Of a stretch of DNA of 64,000 nt, positions 17,660 through 26,928 are shown piece after piece. The position numbers and the translations under genes are program-made. The notes beneath the pieces were generated by a model. That model saw nothing but the letters and a program-made list of their open reading frames with translations, ran no database searches and was not told where the DNA came from. Position 1 is the stretch's first letter, and each line of letters begins with the position of its first letter. The stretch spans positions 124,001 through 188,000 of the forward strand of contig JAJRSF010000048.1 in assembly GCA_024278935.1 (NCBI GenBank). The letters run 5' to 3'. The stretch comes from Candidatus Zixiibacteriota bacterium. Its GTDB lineage: Bacteria; Zixibacteria; MSB-5A5; GN15; FEB-12.

Positions 17660-20071
17660 TTATATCCTTAATTTTCTTGCTGTCATATTTGTTGCAATTA
17701 TAGCAAAACCTACCACGGTGAGAGAACTGATTGGCATCAGAACTGCAGCAAAGAGGGGAGATAGTAATCCCATCACAGCAAACCCTAAACCGACTATATT
17801 ATAAAGTATTGAAATTATAAAACTAACTAAAATTATTGAAATTGCTCTATTTGAAAAATCGAGATATTTCGAAATCTCAGCAAATTTTTCACCCGCAAGA
17901 ATTCCATCAGATGCCGGAGAAAAGGCGGACATCTTTTCAGTCACCGCGATACCAATATCTGCCTGCTTTAAAGCACCGGCATCGTTTAAGCCATCACCAA
18001 ACATCAATACTTTTTCGCCTTTGTCTTGTAACTCTCTAACGTAGACCAACTTGTCTTGTGGCGACTGATGAAACCGAAATGCCTCTGCCTCTGGGAAAAT
18101 CTCCCGAAGAGTCGCTAGTTCGCTTTCGTTATCGCCGGAAAGTATTGAAATTGTGTAATCTTCATCTAAAACAGATGCTAACTGAGCTAAATTTTCACGG
18201 TACTGTGCGGAAATTTTATAATAGCCAAAATATGATCCACCTATTGAAACATGTACCCGAGACTCTAATATTTTACTTTTGTCAATCTCAATTTCGGCAT
18301 TGCAAAAAGAAGCCGAGCCAACTTTGATTTCACTCTTCTCAATAATCCCGCAAATTCCTTTACCTGCAATTTCATCAAACTGTTCAATCGCAAAAACTTT
18401 TTCAGACTGCAGGTGGTCGTATAACTTGACACTTAAAGGATGTGTCGAATGGTGAACCAGCGAACGAACATACGATGTCTGTTCAGAAGTTAACTCTTTT
18501 CCGATATATGAAATATTTGATGCTTTCGTTTTTGTCAGCGTACCTGTTTTATCAAAAACAATATGAGTAATCGATGCCAGCTTTTCTACTGTATCACTCT
18601 CTTTGAAAAAGAGTTTGTTCCGTCCTAGTATTCGTTGGGCAGCACCAAGCGTTATCGGTGTCGAAAGAGCCAACGCACATGGACAGGCAATTATAAGAAC
18701 CGAGGTACCAACGAAAATCGCTTTTGATGGGTCAATCAGAAGCCAGATAAAAGAGGCAAACATCGCAATAGAAATCACCGCAAGAGTAAAATGTTTACTA
18801 AAACGCGTTGCTAAATTTGTTAGTGATTTTTTATTTGTCTCAGTGAAATTGGCATCATTCCAAAGTTGAGTTATATAGCTTTGTGAAACATTTTTTAACA
18901 CTTCAAGTTCAACAATACCGCCAACTTGTTTTCCACCGGCATATATTTTGTCGTTATAAGATTTTTCAATCGGTTCCGATTCTCCGGTTACAAAACTGTA
19001 ATCTATCGAGGCGTGCGAACTCAGCAGTCTGGCGTCAGCGGGGATAAGTTCGTTGTTACGAACTAAGATAATGTCGCCTTGCAATAAATCTGTAATAGGA
19101 ACAATCTTTTCAATCTTATCTTTGAGCTGGATAATCGAAATTGGAAAATATGATTTATAATCTTTATCAAACGAAAGCGAATCATAGGTTCTCTGCTGAA
19201 ACAGTTTTCCGATAAGTAAGAAAAAGACTAATCCGGTAAATGAATCAAAATAGCCCGCCCCATTCGATGTCGTGACTTCATAAAGCGAACGCATATATAG
19301 CATCGCTATCCCAAGTGAAATAGGCACATCCATATTGATAATTTTTTGTTTCAGTCCAAAATATGCCGATTTAAAATAAACCGTCGCAGAGAAAAATAAC
19401 ACCGGAATAGAGAGTAATAAATTTAAGTACCCGAAAAAATCTACGAAGTCTTCAGAGAGGGAACCATCCGATGATAAATATTCAGGAAAACTAAACAACA
19501 TGATATTGGCAAAACAGAACCCGGCTACCGCAATTCGAACAATTAACGATGAACCTTTTTTGCTGGTTGTTTTTACTTCATAATCATCTAGAGAAATTTG
19601 TGGCTCATAGCCGATTGATGCTAGTAGCTCGATAAGTTTTCGAAGCGATAATTTGTCATGAGTAAATGTTATCGAAACTTCTTTTTTCAAAAACTGCACT
19701 CTCGAAGAAATTATTGCTTCATGCAGTTTTTGTAAATTTTCAAGCAACCATATACAGGATGAACAGTGAATTTGCGGAACGACAAGAGTCACTTTGCTCA
19801 CCGAAGCGTCAGAAAAGTCTAACAATTTTCCAATAATCTTTTCGTTATCTAAATAGGCAAAATGATTATCATAAATTTTATCAGAAACTTTAATACCCGG
19901 TTTATCTTCAATCTTATAATAAGAACCAAGATTGTTTTCGTTCAAAAGTTCGTATACAAATTTACATCCATTACAGCAAAAATAATCATCACCAATTGCA
20001 ATAGATCTATTAGGGCAACTTTCGCCACAATGTATACAAATTATCTTTTTTGTCGTTTCTACCGAGGGCAT
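17660..20071 (-). CDS. ccoI: CcoI/FixI copper-exporting P1B-type ATPase
   Basis: An 803-residue heavy-metal ATPase. The N-terminus carries a Cys-rich metal-binding segment (CIHCGESCPNRS and FCCNGCKFVYELL). A heavy-metal-associated domain with HCSSCIW follows at about 95-160. The ATPase core has the copper-site CPC in IACPCALALSTP near residue 463, the phosphorylation motif DKTGTLTKTKA near 507 and MFGDGLNDAGAL near 695. This architecture is specific to FixI/CcoI, which supplies copper for cbb3 oxidase. It is first in the leftward cco operon. The 246-base gap to the next gene at 20318 must hold its promoter, but no convincing -35/-10 pair or FNR-like palindrome was found. Confidence 0.94.
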   Translation of the reverse strand: MPSVETTKKIICIHCGESCPNRSIAIGDDYFCCNGCKFVYELLNENNLGSYYKIEDKPGIKVSDKIYDNHFAYLDNEKIIGKLLDFSDASVSKVTLVVPQIHCSSCIWLLENLQKLHEAIISSRVQFLKKEVSITFTHDKLSLRKLIELLASIGYEPQISLDDYEVKTTSKKGSSLIVRIAVAGFCFANIMLFSFPEYLSSDGSLSEDFVDFFGYLNLLLSIPVLFFSATVYFKSAYFGLKQKIINMDVPISLGIAMLYMRSLYEVTTSNGAGYFDSFTGLVFFLLIGKLFQQRTYDSLSFDKDYKSYFPISIIQLKDKIEKIVPITDLLQGDIILVRNNELIPADARLLSSHASIDYSFVTGESEPIEKSYNDKIYAGGKQVGGIVELEVLKNVSQSYITQLWNDANFTETNKKSLTNLATRFSKHFTLAVISIAMFASFIWLLIDPSKAIFVGTSVLIIACPCALALSTPITLGAAQRILGRNKLFFKESDTVEKLASITHIVFDKTGTLTKTKASNISYIGKELTSEQTSYVRSLVHHSTHPLSVKLYDHLQSEKVFAIEQFDEIAGKGICGIIEKSEIKVGSASFCNAEIEIDKSKILESRVHVSIGGSYFGYYKISAQYRENLAQLASVLDEDYTISILSGDNESELATLREIFPEAEAFRFHQSPQDKLVYVRELQDKGEKVLMFGDGLNDAGALKQADIGIAVTEKMSAFSPASDGILAGEKFAEISKYLDFSNRAISIILVSFIISILYNIVGLGFAVMGLLSPLFAAVLMPISSLTVVGFAIIATNMTARKLRI

Positions 20072-20283
20072 AACACCCGAACTCCATACCTTACAATTAC
20101 TTTCAAAGGCTAAAATATACTACAAGCATCCTTGAAGCCCATAAACCAAACAAATATATTGAAAAATTACCATTCGGGCAAGACTTGTTTCTATTTAATT
20201 GCATTCTGAATCAAGTTATGGAATTATCTACAGATTAACCCTCTAGTTGTTTAAGGTCAACTAACTTACTAACAGACTGTTTC

Positions 20284-20312
20284 TTGATTTTAATACAAGA
20301 TTAATGTATCAT
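20284..20312 (+). promoter_or_regulatory. sigma70-type promoter, probably leaderless start
   Basis: TTGATT (20284-20289), a 17-base spacer and TATCAT (20307-20312) end 5 bases before the ATG at 20318. No ribosome-binding site precedes the gene. Confidence 0.5.
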
Positions 20313-20317
20313 TACAC

Positions 20318-21733
20318 ATGGATAAAAAAGAATTTCGCAAACAGGCTCACGAACTTGTCGACTGGATGGCTGACTATCTCGAAAATATCGAAAAACTTCC
20401 GGTCAAATCGCAAGTAGCTCCCAAAGAAATATTTGACAAACTCCCAAATTCTGCACCACAAAAAGCAGAAGATTTCAAATCTGTCTTCGATGATTTCGAA
20501 AAAATAATTATGCCCGGTATTACCCATTGGCAGCACCCATCATTTTTTGCATACTTTCCTGCCAACAGTTCGCCACCGTCAATTTTAGGCGAGATGTTAA
20601 CTTCAACACTTGCCGCCCCATGTATGGTCTGGCAAACTTCGCCGGCAGCAGCTGAACTTGAAGAGCAAGTCATGATATGGCTCCGCCAAATGCTTTCGCT
20701 CCCTGAAAGTTGGTCGGGCGTAATTCAAGACACCGCCTCAACCGCAACATTAGCGTCACTGTTATCTGCTCGTGAAAAATCTTCTGACTATGCCATAAAC
20801 CAACATGGTTTCGCTCAGCAAAAATACAGAGTCTACTGTTCATCGGAAACACATTCCTCTATAGATAAAGCGGTCAAAATTGCTGGCTTTGGTTCTGACA
20901 ATCTGATTAAAGTTGATGTTGACGATTCTTTTGCGATGCGACCTGGCAAACTTGCACAGGCGATTCAAGAAGATGTCGAAAAAGGTTTCACTCCTCTTGC
21001 CGTTATAGCAACTCTCGGGACAACATCAACAACCGCTATCGGCCCGCTAAAACCGATTGGTGAAATTTGTCAAAAGTATAAAATCTGGCTCCATGTCGAT
21101 GCTGCCTTTGCAGGTTCGGCTCTTGTGCTTGATGAAATGAAATTTATGATAGATGGTATCGAATTAGCCGATAGTTTTGTTTTTAATCCGCATAAATGGA
21201 TGTTGACCAATTTTGACTGTTCGGCTTATTTTGTCAAAGATGAAGAAGCCTTGGTCAAGACATTTGAAATCATGCCTGAGTATCTCAAGACAGCTGAAAA
21301 ACTCGATGTGAACAATTATCGTGATTGGGGAATCCCACTCGGTCGACGTTTCCGTGCATTAAAACTTTGGTTTGTGCTTCGTTCGTACGGCATCGAGGGA
21401 ATTCAATCAATGATTCGCAATCATATCAATCTGGCGACTGATTTAGAAACGCAAATCAAACAGCACCCACAGTTTGAACTACTCGCCCCACGTTCTTTAA
21501 ATCTGCTCTGTTTTCGGTTTGTGCCTGACACTAGTTTAGACATTGACACCCTCAACGATATGAACCTGAGAATTCTCGAATCACTAAATGCAACCGGGAA
21601 GATGTTTGTCACCCACACAAAACTGCATGGCAAGTATGTAATCCGAATGTTGATTGGTCAGTCCGATGTCACCAAATCTCATGTTGATTCTGCTTGGGAA
21701 CTGATTCAAAAGACAGCCTTAGAAATCAAATAG
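20318..21733 (+). CDS. Group II PLP-dependent decarboxylase (aromatic-L-amino-acid decarboxylase type)
   Basis: A 471-residue decarboxylase of the aromatic amino acid / glutamate decarboxylase group. The N-terminus MDKKEFRKQAHELVDWMADY and HWQHPSFFAYFPANSS near residue 69 are typical of the aromatic type. The PLP site includes WLHVDAAFAGSA near 264 and the Schiff-base lysine in FVFNPHKWMLTNFDCS near 300. Expected substrates are tyrosine, DOPA or tryptophan, giving amines and CO2, but specificity cannot be read from sequence. It is a single-gene unit with its own promoter and a terminator directly downstream. Confidence 0.88.
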   Translation: MDKKEFRKQAHELVDWMADYLENIEKLPVKSQVAPKEIFDKLPNSAPQKAEDFKSVFDDFEKIIMPGITHWQHPSFFAYFPANSSPPSILGEMLTSTLAAPCMVWQTSPAAAELEEQVMIWLRQMLSLPESWSGVIQDTASTATLASLLSAREKSSDYAINQHGFAQQKYRVYCSSETHSSIDKAVKIAGFGSDNLIKVDVDDSFAMRPGKLAQAIQEDVEKGFTPLAVIATLGTTSTTAIGPLKPIGEICQKYKIWLHVDAAFAGSALVLDEMKFMIDGIELADSFVFNPHKWMLTNFDCSAYFVKDEEALVKTFEIMPEYLKTAEKLDVNNYRDWGIPLGRRFRALKLWFVLRSYGIEGIQSMIRNHINLATDLETQIKQHPQFELLAPRSLNLLCFRFVPDTSLDIDTLNDMNLRILESLNATGKMFVTHTKLHGKYVIRMLIGQSDVTKSHVDSAWELIQKTALEIK

Positions 21734-21737
21734 GCAT

Positions 21738-21767
21738 AAAAAAAGCAGTTACAATAACTGCTTTTTT
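21738..21767. terminator. Bidirectional terminator
   Basis: The stem AGCAGTTA (21744-21751) / TAACTGCT (21755-21762) with a 3-base loop is flanked by seven A on the left and six T on the right. It can therefore end both the rightward decarboxylase transcript and the leftward rubrerythrin transcript if read from either side. Confidence 0.85.
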
Positions 21768-21786
21768 CTTACAATATAAAATCTTT

Positions 21787-22278
21787 TTAACTATCTAAAT
21801 CTCTCCATTCGCCATCTTCAAGCCATTGGTTTGGTTTATCAATAAAATTGATAACATTTTCCATTGTTACCCAATGACGGTGTTCTTCGTCGGCAATTTT
21901 ATGTAAAATAGCAGCATTTTTCGCATTATCCAATTTTTCAGCTTCAGCACGGTAAAACTCTTCCGCTTTTTTCTCAACATCGCGAGCTTGTTCCCACAAA
22001 CTTTTGGCATCATTTGGAAAAGAGAAATCTTTGTTTTCTTCTTTTAATTTCACAAAAATATTTTTCACAGATTCAAAAATTGTCGATGCCTCAGATTCTA
22101 CATACTCCACATCATTCCCATCTTTCATAGACTTAAATAGGATATAATGTTTCTGCTCGTCACCGGCAATTTCTAAAAGTATTTTTTTAAGCTCTGGCTC
22201 ATCAACTTTTGTGGCTGCTTCTTCGTAGTATGCCTTCCCGTCGAGCTCCATCTGCATTGCATATTCAAAAACGTTCAT
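21787..22278 (-). CDS. Rubrerythrin-like ferritin-family protein without rubredoxin domain
   Basis: A 163-residue four-helix-bundle protein. Two half-motifs carry diiron ligands: MELDGKAYYEEAA with EIAGDEQKHYILF, and AEEFYRAEAEKL with KIADEEHRHW. The C-terminus lacks the rubredoxin CxxC centre of classical rubrerythrin. The ending WLEDGEWRDLDS is typical of this stand-alone erythrin group. The likely role is peroxide or oxygen detoxification or iron handling. It has its own promoter (22315-22342) and AAGGAT ribosome site. Confidence 0.85.
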   Translation of the reverse strand: MNVFEYAMQMELDGKAYYEEAATKVDEPELKKILLEIAGDEQKHYILFKSMKDGNDVEYVESEASTIFESVKNIFVKLKEENKDFSFPNDAKSLWEQARDVEKKAEEFYRAEAEKLDNAKNAAILHKIADEEHRHWVTMENVINFIDKPNQWLEDGEWRDLDS

Positions 22279-22314
22279 GATATAATCCTTATCTCTTGGT
22301 GTTAATTTTAGCTC

Positions 22315-22342
22315 AAAATATTATTTTCCACCAGTTTGTCAA
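22315..22342 (-). promoter_or_regulatory. sigma70-type promoter of the rubrerythrin-like gene
   Basis: On the minus strand TTGACA (22337-22342), a 16-base spacer and TATTTT (22315-22320). It leaves a leader of roughly 30 bases containing AAGGAT before the ATG, in contrast to the leaderless promoters nearby. Confidence 0.55.
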
Positions 22343-22386
22343 GAATTCTTTCTAAGTAAATTTCTAAAGTAATGAACATGAACCAC

Positions 22387-22414
22387 TTGATAATCAATCC
22401 AAAATGACTATCTT
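22387..22414 (+). promoter_or_regulatory. sigma70-type promoter, probably leaderless start
   Basis: TTGATA (22387-22392), a 16-base spacer and TATCTT (22409-22414) end 5 bases before the ATG at 22420. There is no Shine-Dalgarno. Confidence 0.5.
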
Positions 22415-22419
22415 CGGAT

Positions 22420-23397
22420 ATGCGATTCTTAAAAAATCAAATATTCATAACTTTGTTGTTCTTTATAATCTTTTCGACATCTCTCTTTAGTGCTGGCACA
22501 AAAATTGAGCCGGTCGAAAAGTCTCACTTTATATATTATTTTGATTCTCCACACTATATCGAGCTTGCCGATTCTCTGCTACTTGAAACCCGCCAATATA
22601 TGATTGAGCTGTTTCAGGATTCTCTTTCGTACAAACCATCTGTCTATCTTTTATCAAATCTTGATGAATTCAATTCACTCGTCAGCGGACATTTCCCTGA
22701 TTGGGGAGCGGCGGCAGCAATTCCACAACGAAAAATGATCGTTATAAAATCACCCGATAGCTTTAACCTCAATAAATCTTTAGACCAATTACTCATTCAT
22801 GAATATGCCCATCTTGCCGTTGCCCACAAATCACCATTTCAGGAACCTCCCAGATGGTTCAACGAAGGCGTCGCCATGTTCGTATCAATGGAGTGGAGTT
22901 GGTCAAACAATATTGCTATGGGACAGGCGGCTGTATTTGGAAAAATTATTGACTTAGAAGAAATCGAAATGGTCAATCGTTTTCATGCCGGCAAAGCACA
23001 AACTGCCTATGCCGAATCATATTTAGCAATTCGCTTTCTGCTCAAAAATTACGGTCAAAGCTCACTCAGAATATTTTTAGAACAGATAAATAGTAACAAA
23101 TCTGTCAATGAAGCGATATATATTACAACCGGGTCAACATTAATAGAATTTCAAAACGATTTTAAAATCTCGTTACACAAACAATTTAATTATGCGAGTT
23201 TATTTATGTATACAATTTTTTTCTGGATTGCCTTAGCGGGTATAGTTGTGTATGCTTTCTTTTTACAGTTTAAAAAAAGAAGAGAGTATTATAAAAAATG
23301 GGATGTAGAAGAAAAACTGGAATCAAAAGATTTTGATTACGGTGACCCTGATAATCCTGAACAAATAGAAGATGACGACGAGGCATGGCGACAGTAA
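22420..23397 (+). CDS. Secreted or membrane-anchored peptidase MA-like metallohydrolase
   Basis: A 325-residue protein. The signal peptide at residues about 7-27 is followed by a gluzincin-type domain: LLIHEYAHLAVAHK contains HExxH near residue 127, and RWFNEGVAMFVSMEW supplies the downstream Glu ligand. A transmembrane helix near 265-288 (MYTIFFWIALAGIVVYAFFL) anchors it, with a short acidic cytoplasmic tail ending EQIEDDDEAWRQ. The topology suggests a periplasmic protease on the inner membrane. The substrate is unknown. The stop overlaps the following acyltransferase gene by 13 bases, so the two are co-transcribed. Confidence 0.82.
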   Translation: MRFLKNQIFITLLFFIIFSTSLFSAGTKIEPVEKSHFIYYFDSPHYIELADSLLLETRQYMIELFQDSLSYKPSVYLLSNLDEFNSLVSGHFPDWGAAAAIPQRKMIVIKSPDSFNLNKSLDQLLIHEYAHLAVAHKSPFQEPPRWFNEGVAMFVSMEWSWSNNIAMGQAAVFGKIIDLEEIEMVNRFHAGKAQTAYAESYLAIRFLLKNYGQSSLRIFLEQINSNKSVNEAIYITTGSTLIEFQNDFKISLHKQFNYASLFMYTIFFWIALAGIVVYAFFLQFKKRREYYKKWDVEEKLESKDFDYGDPDNPEQIEDDDEAWRQ

Positions 23398-24278
23398 AAC
23401 ATAACATAGAATATATTGCTACCAAATTTGGATTTGGACTAGTCAATCTGATGTCTAATGAAACTGCCGACAGATTCGGAAAGTTTATCGGGCGTCTTTT
23501 TAGCCGTTTACTTCCAAAGCGAAAAAAAATTGCAATTGATAATCTGCGGTATGCTTTCAAAGATTCTATCACCGATGACCAGTACGATGAAATCGCCTTG
23601 CGTTCTTTTGAAAATATCGGACAGACATTTATCGACATGGCACGCTTTAAGAATTTTTCGCATAGCAAAATCAAAGAGATCGTTCATTGCCAGGATATTT
23701 CCCCTTTGCAAAAAGCAATCGATGAAAAACGAGGCGGTATAATCGCCACCGCACATTTTGGACATTGGGAGATGGCGGGCGGATGGGTTCACGCCGCAGG
23801 CTTCCCAATCGATATCGTGGTCAAAATCCAAAGCAATCCGCTTGTTAATAAATTAATTGCCAAACTAAGAGGGTATTTGAAATTTGGGCAGATTCAAATG
23901 AAACTGTCTACACTGCGTGAGATTATGACATCGCTCAAAAATAACCGCTTTGTTGTCCTTGCCGCCGACCAGCATGACCCATCAGAAAGCCTGATACTCG
24001 ACTTCTTTGGCAAAAAAGCATCGGTCGCAAAAGGACCCGGTCTTTTTGCCAAAAAACAAAACTGTCCGATTATCCCGGCTGTGATGCGAAGAGTATCGTT
24101 TGAAAAATACGAAGTTCATATCGGCGAAGGCATCTATCCGTCAGATTCTCTCGATGAAAAGGCTGATTTAATACGTATGACCAAAGAGTATCTCGCATTC
24201 CTTGAGAAAATTATTCTCAAATACCCCGATCAATGGATGTGGACACACAGAAGGTGGAAAATAAACAGAGATAATTAG
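23385..24278 (+). CDS. Lipid A biosynthesis lauroyl/myristoyl acyltransferase family (LpxL/HtrB)
   Basis: A 297-residue member of the LpxL/LpxM acyltransferase superfamily. The catalytic HX4E motif is in TAHFGHWEMAGGW near residue 122, and LAADQHDPSESLILDFFGKKA and KGPGLFAKKQNCPIIPAVMRR match the family's substrate-binding blocks. It would add a secondary acyl chain to a lipid A precursor at the inner membrane, which supports a Gram-negative envelope. The start codon lies inside the end of the MA-like peptidase gene, so translation is coupled. Confidence 0.88.
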   Translation: MATVKHNIEYIATKFGFGLVNLMSNETADRFGKFIGRLFSRLLPKRKKIAIDNLRYAFKDSITDDQYDEIALRSFENIGQTFIDMARFKNFSHSKIKEIVHCQDISPLQKAIDEKRGGIIATAHFGHWEMAGGWVHAAGFPIDIVVKIQSNPLVNKLIAKLRGYLKFGQIQMKLSTLREIMTSLKNNRFVVLAADQHDPSESLILDFFGKKASVAKGPGLFAKKQNCPIIPAVMRRVSFEKYEVHIGEGIYPSDSLDEKADLIRMTKEYLAFLEKIILKYPDQWMWTHRRWKINRDN

Positions 24279-24349
24279 CAACTTTTTAAATTTTGCGTAG
24301 TATCATATAATATAAAAATAGTAGGTTTGTATAGAGGAAGGTTGTTAGT

Positions 24350-25609
24350 TTGAAAAAGTCTTATTATATCATCATCGTGTTGGCACTTGTTCTCACCCTG
24401 TACTATGGTGTGAATGCCATCTTTTCTACATCGTTTGAAATCCCCACAACACAAGTAACTCAAGGCGAGTTTATAGTCGCCTTAAATGAAAACGGTTCTA
24501 TCGACGCTAAGCGTTCAATGACTATCTCATGTCCTCGAGTACGTGGTCTGCAGATAACATGGCTTGCTCCCGAAGGTACAATGGTCGAAGAGGGTGACCC
24601 GGTTATCAAATTCGACGCATCACAACAGATGACCGACCTGTCGGACAATCAGTCAAATTTAAAAATCAATATCAACTCACTTGAGCGGGCAAAAAAAGAG
24701 TACACCATTCAGGAAAAACAGCTCAAGCTTGATTTAGAAAAAGCAAAACGTAATTATGATGAAAAAAAATATGATGCGCCCCGTATTGGTGAAGAAGCAA
24801 AGATGGAATACTAACTTGCTGAACTCAACTTCGCCGCACGACTTGAACAGTTAAAAGCTGATGTTGATAAAGCTGAAGTCGAAGCTGACCGTTCCCGTGA
24901 AAAAGTCAAAAAAGCTGAACGAGAACTAGACCAGATGACTATCAAAGCACCAATCCCTGGGCTTGTAGTTTATTTAGAAATCTGGAAAGGCGGCACGATG
25001 GACAAAGTACAGGAAGGTGACTCTCCATGGCCGGGGCAGGGGCTTATAAATATTCCTGACCTTTCTGAAATGATTGTTAAAACAACCGTTTCAGAAATCG
25101 ACGCCAGTAAAGTCGACACCACTCAGGAAGTTCTTATCAACCTTGATGCTTTCCCTGATAGAACCTACAACGGTGTCATCATTAAAAAATCTACTTTAGC
25201 ACGTCGCAAAGAATCCGGTTCTAAAATAAATGTTTTTGATATCGAGGTTGCTATCAGCGACAACGATGGTGAACTCAAACCGGGCATGTCTGCCTCGGCG
25301 AAAATTATTATCAGCCGTATGCAGGATGTTATTTCTGTTCCCCTTGAAGCTGTATTTGAAAAACAGGGCGAAACGATTGTCTATCTGAAAAATAAAAAGA
25401 ACCGACCGGTCAACGTTGGTATCAAAAACTCTATGTCGATTCAAATTTTGGAAGGTCTCGATGGCGACGAAGAAATCTGTCTGTTGAATCCTACTTTAGA
25501 TGAACAAGGTCTCCCGGGTGACAAAGCAACGGAACCCGAAATCAATAAAGACAGAAGTAAATCAAAAAGTGGCAAACGTCCTTCTGGTCGTGGGGGTAAA
25601 GGTAGATAA
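24350..25609 (+). CDS. MacA/HlyD-type periplasmic adaptor, frame interrupted by one in-frame TAA
   Basis: One frame of 420 codons from TTG (24350, after AGAGGAAGG) to TAA at 25607-25609 is broken only by a TAA at 24812-24814 (codon 155). The 40 codons between that stop and the next ATG at 24935 are open and coil-like (LAELNFAARLEQLKAD, EADRSREKVKKAERELDQ). The protein has an N-terminal membrane anchor, a biotinyl-lipoyl-like half (EGTMVEEGDPVIKFD), a coiled-coil hairpin, the second lipoyl half (MTIKAPIPGLVVYLEIWKGG) and a beta-barrel domain. A CAA to TAA change would explain the stop. It is translationally coupled to the FtsX-type gene, which marks it as an efflux adaptor. Confidence 0.82.
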
Positions 25610-26910
25610 TGTTTGATAAAGAAACACTAGCTATCTCGTTTAACGCCCTGCTCGCCCACAAACTTCGCACACTTCTAACCATGCTTGGTGTTATTTCTGG
25701 CGTTGGGGCTGTGATTGCAATGCTATCAATTGGCGAGGGTGCCAAACAGGAAGCTCTCGAACAGATTTCTATTTTAGGAATCAATAATATTATAGTACAG
25801 GCAAAAATCCCCGATGCAGGCTTAAGTTCCGATATGGGACTCGCCAGATCATCTGGCTTATCAATTGCTGATGGCGAAAATATTTTACAATTTGATGCAC
25901 TCTTTAAAAATATCGTCCCGCAACGTTTTGAAGCGGTAACATCGGTTTACTATGGTTCCGAAGAAGTCCACGCTCGAGTTGTCGCAACAACACCTGACTA
26001 TATCTACGCATCATCTGTTGAAGTTGAAAAAGGACGATTCATTACCAAACTTGATTTAGAAAGTTATACCCAGGTCTGTGTTTTGGGTGCCAAGGCAAAA
26101 AGAGCCTTGTTTGCATTTTCAAATCCTATTGGCAAAAGTATAAAAATTGGCGATTTAAGTTTTGTTGTAATTGGTATCATGGCTGATAAATATATTGCTC
26201 GTGGAAAAGTCGAAGGCTTCGAATTAAAAAATCTGAACGAAGATATTTATATTCCATATACTACAGCCACAAAAAAAATTGAACGTTCAACGCTGAACAA
26301 TTCAAGCCGTGGCGGAAGACATTTTTTCTCTTCACAAGTTGATGAAACGAAATACAATGTCCCCGAAGTCGACCAGCTGACTATTACAGTCACCGACCTA
26401 AAATATGTCCAACCTGCAACAAAACTAATAGAATCAATCCTTAGCCGTCGCCATCACAATGTTGACGACTACGATATTGTTGTCCCCGAATCTTTGCTCA
26501 GACAATCGCAAAAAACACAACAGATTTTCAACTTTGTTATGGGAGCAATCGCAGGGATCTCTCTGCTTGTTGGTGGTATCGGTATCATGAACATCATGCT
26601 TGCTACCGTGCTTGAACGAACCAAAGAGATTGGTATCCGCAGAGCGGTCGGAGCAACAAGAGTACATATTATGCGACAGTTTCTAATCGAGGCAGTAACG
26701 ATTTGCCTGAGTGGATGTGTTATTGGCATTGTCATAGGCTTGACTCTTGCAAAAGTTATTGCGTACTATGCCGACTGGCCGACGATTGTATCTGTCTATT
26801 CAATAGTTTTATCTGTTGGAGTCTCTACTGCTGTTGGCGTTGGTTTTGGATTATATCCTGCCAACAAAGCTGCCAAATTAAATGTTATAGATTCATTACG
26901 TTATGAATAA
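25609..26910 (+). CDS. MacB-type FtsX permease lacking an ATPase domain
   Basis: A 433-residue permease. An N-terminal helix is followed by LRTLLTMLGVISGVGAVIAM, the MacB periplasmic core domain (about 50-290) and the C-terminal FtsX three-helix domain with LVGGIGIMNIMLATVLERTKEIGIRRAVGATR (named by its first and last residues; spans about 319-351). The N-terminal ABC ATPase present in E. coli MacB is missing, and no ATPase gene is nearby, so a separately encoded partner must exist. The ATG overlaps the adaptor TAA by one base. Confidence 0.88.
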   Translation: MFDKETLAISFNALLAHKLRTLLTMLGVISGVGAVIAMLSIGEGAKQEALEQISILGINNIIVQAKIPDAGLSSDMGLARSSGLSIADGENILQFDALFKNIVPQRFEAVTSVYYGSEEVHARVVATTPDYIYASSVEVEKGRFITKLDLESYTQVCVLGAKAKRALFAFSNPIGKSIKIGDLSFVVIGIMADKYIARGKVEGFELKNLNEDIYIPYTTATKKIERSTLNNSSRGGRHFFSSQVDETKYNVPEVDQLTITVTDLKYVQPATKLIESILSRRHHNVDDYDIVVPESLLRQSQKTQQIFNFVMGAIAGISLLVGGIGIMNIMLATVLERTKEIGIRRAVGATRVHIMRQFLIEAVTICLSGCVIGIVIGLTLAKVIAYYADWPTIVSVYSIVLSVGVSTAVGVGFGLYPANKAAKLNVIDSLRYE

Positions 26911-26928
26911 GTTTATCGAGGTGTATAA

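Noticed and set aside
24380-24396. Possible sigma54 site (TGGCACTTGTTCTCA)
   Set aside because: The -12 TTGC element is missing and it lies inside the adaptor coding region.
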